Assembly: GCF_002836975.1 (NCBI RefSeq)
Contig: NZ_NIJK01000047.1
Location: 309,574 to 373,573, forward strand
Direction: 5' to 3'
Length of the DNA stretch: 64,000 bases
Source of the DNA: Shewanella indica
Lineage (GTDB): Bacteria > Pseudomonadota > Gammaproteobacteria > Enterobacterales > Shewanellaceae
The notes below the pieces were generated by a model. That model was given only the letters and a program-made list of their open reading frames with translations, ran no database searches and was not told the DNA's origin. This document shows positions 63,979 to 64,000 of the stretch, one piece after another (position 1 is the stretch's first letter; each line of letters begins with the position of its first letter). The translations under genes were made by a program, and so were the position numbers.

Positions 63979-64000
63979 TGACCAAACCTACATTCGACAT
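63979..64000 (+). CDS. Start of a plus-strand gene cut by the window end
   Basis: AAAAGGAT lies about 7 bases before an ATG at 63979 that reads MTKPTFD to the edge. The spacing and divergent position suggest a real gene start, but nothing can be said of the product. Confidence 0.4.

Overview
The window reads as chromosome of a Shewanella-type marine gammaproteobacterium. The evidence is gene content and order: cmoAB, a thiC-led thiamin operon, imuA-imuB-dnaE2, fadE, a class I fumarase, pabB, asnS, pheST-ihfA, lpxM, radD and grxA. Most genes have mid-50s percent GC. I see no rRNA, tRNA, CRISPR array or intact insertion sequence. The species is inferred from overall resemblance only, not from a search.

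Layout. 1-2323 (minus): the 5' part of a large membrane sensor with three tandem periplasmic solute-binding domains, cut by the window edge. 2470-4166: cmoAB, tRNA wobble-uridine modification. 4230-10297: a tight five-gene run encoding a lipoprotein with an aspartic-protease-like DTGA motif, an inactive-looking transglutaminase joined to membrane helices, an RimK-like ATP-grasp ligase, a peptidase-M3-like protein without the zinc motif, and a DUF3541-like secreted protein; a LysR regulator follows. This is the least understood functional unit here. 11253-12366: an AT-rich island with one lipoprotein gene and integron attC-like core sites. 12367-14007: an SprA-like HEXXH protein and a small partner.

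14132-21400 (minus): TPP riboswitch, thiC, a thiD-thiE-thiF triple fusion, thiS, thiG and thiH. 21519-24501: a TonB-like-architecture protein, a TrhA/hemolysin III membrane protein and a short DTW-domain protein. 24529-30666 (minus): the imuA-imuB-dnaE2 damage-tolerance operon behind a near-perfect LexA box. Divergent from it is an orphan histidine kinase whose start codon lies in a Fur-box-like sequence. 32243-43913: peptide deformylase, an alkyltransferase-like protein, a DUF3108-like protein, a class II amidotransferase, fadE, an S9 peptidase, class I fumarase, pabB and a CoA-type Nudix hydrolase.

44587-52240: asnS, then a nickel-type ABC transporter (nikA, nikB, a nikC-nikD fusion, nikE) with nikR divergent from it. 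52400-59605: lpxM, ihfA, pheT and pheS on minus, radD and grxA on plus. 59875-63908 (minus): an EAL phosphodiesterase with a headless receiver domain, followed by a membrane histidine kinase.

A theme crosses the window. Many ordinary proteins (ThiC, ThiDEF, SprA-like, the TonB-like protein, DTW, DnaE2, ImuA, ImuB, NikCD) carry low-complexity linkers or tails built from short in-frame tandem repeats of 6, 9, 12, 15 or 18 bases. Neighbouring unrelated genes share this habit, which suggests a genome-level process of repeat expansion rather than family-specific evolution.
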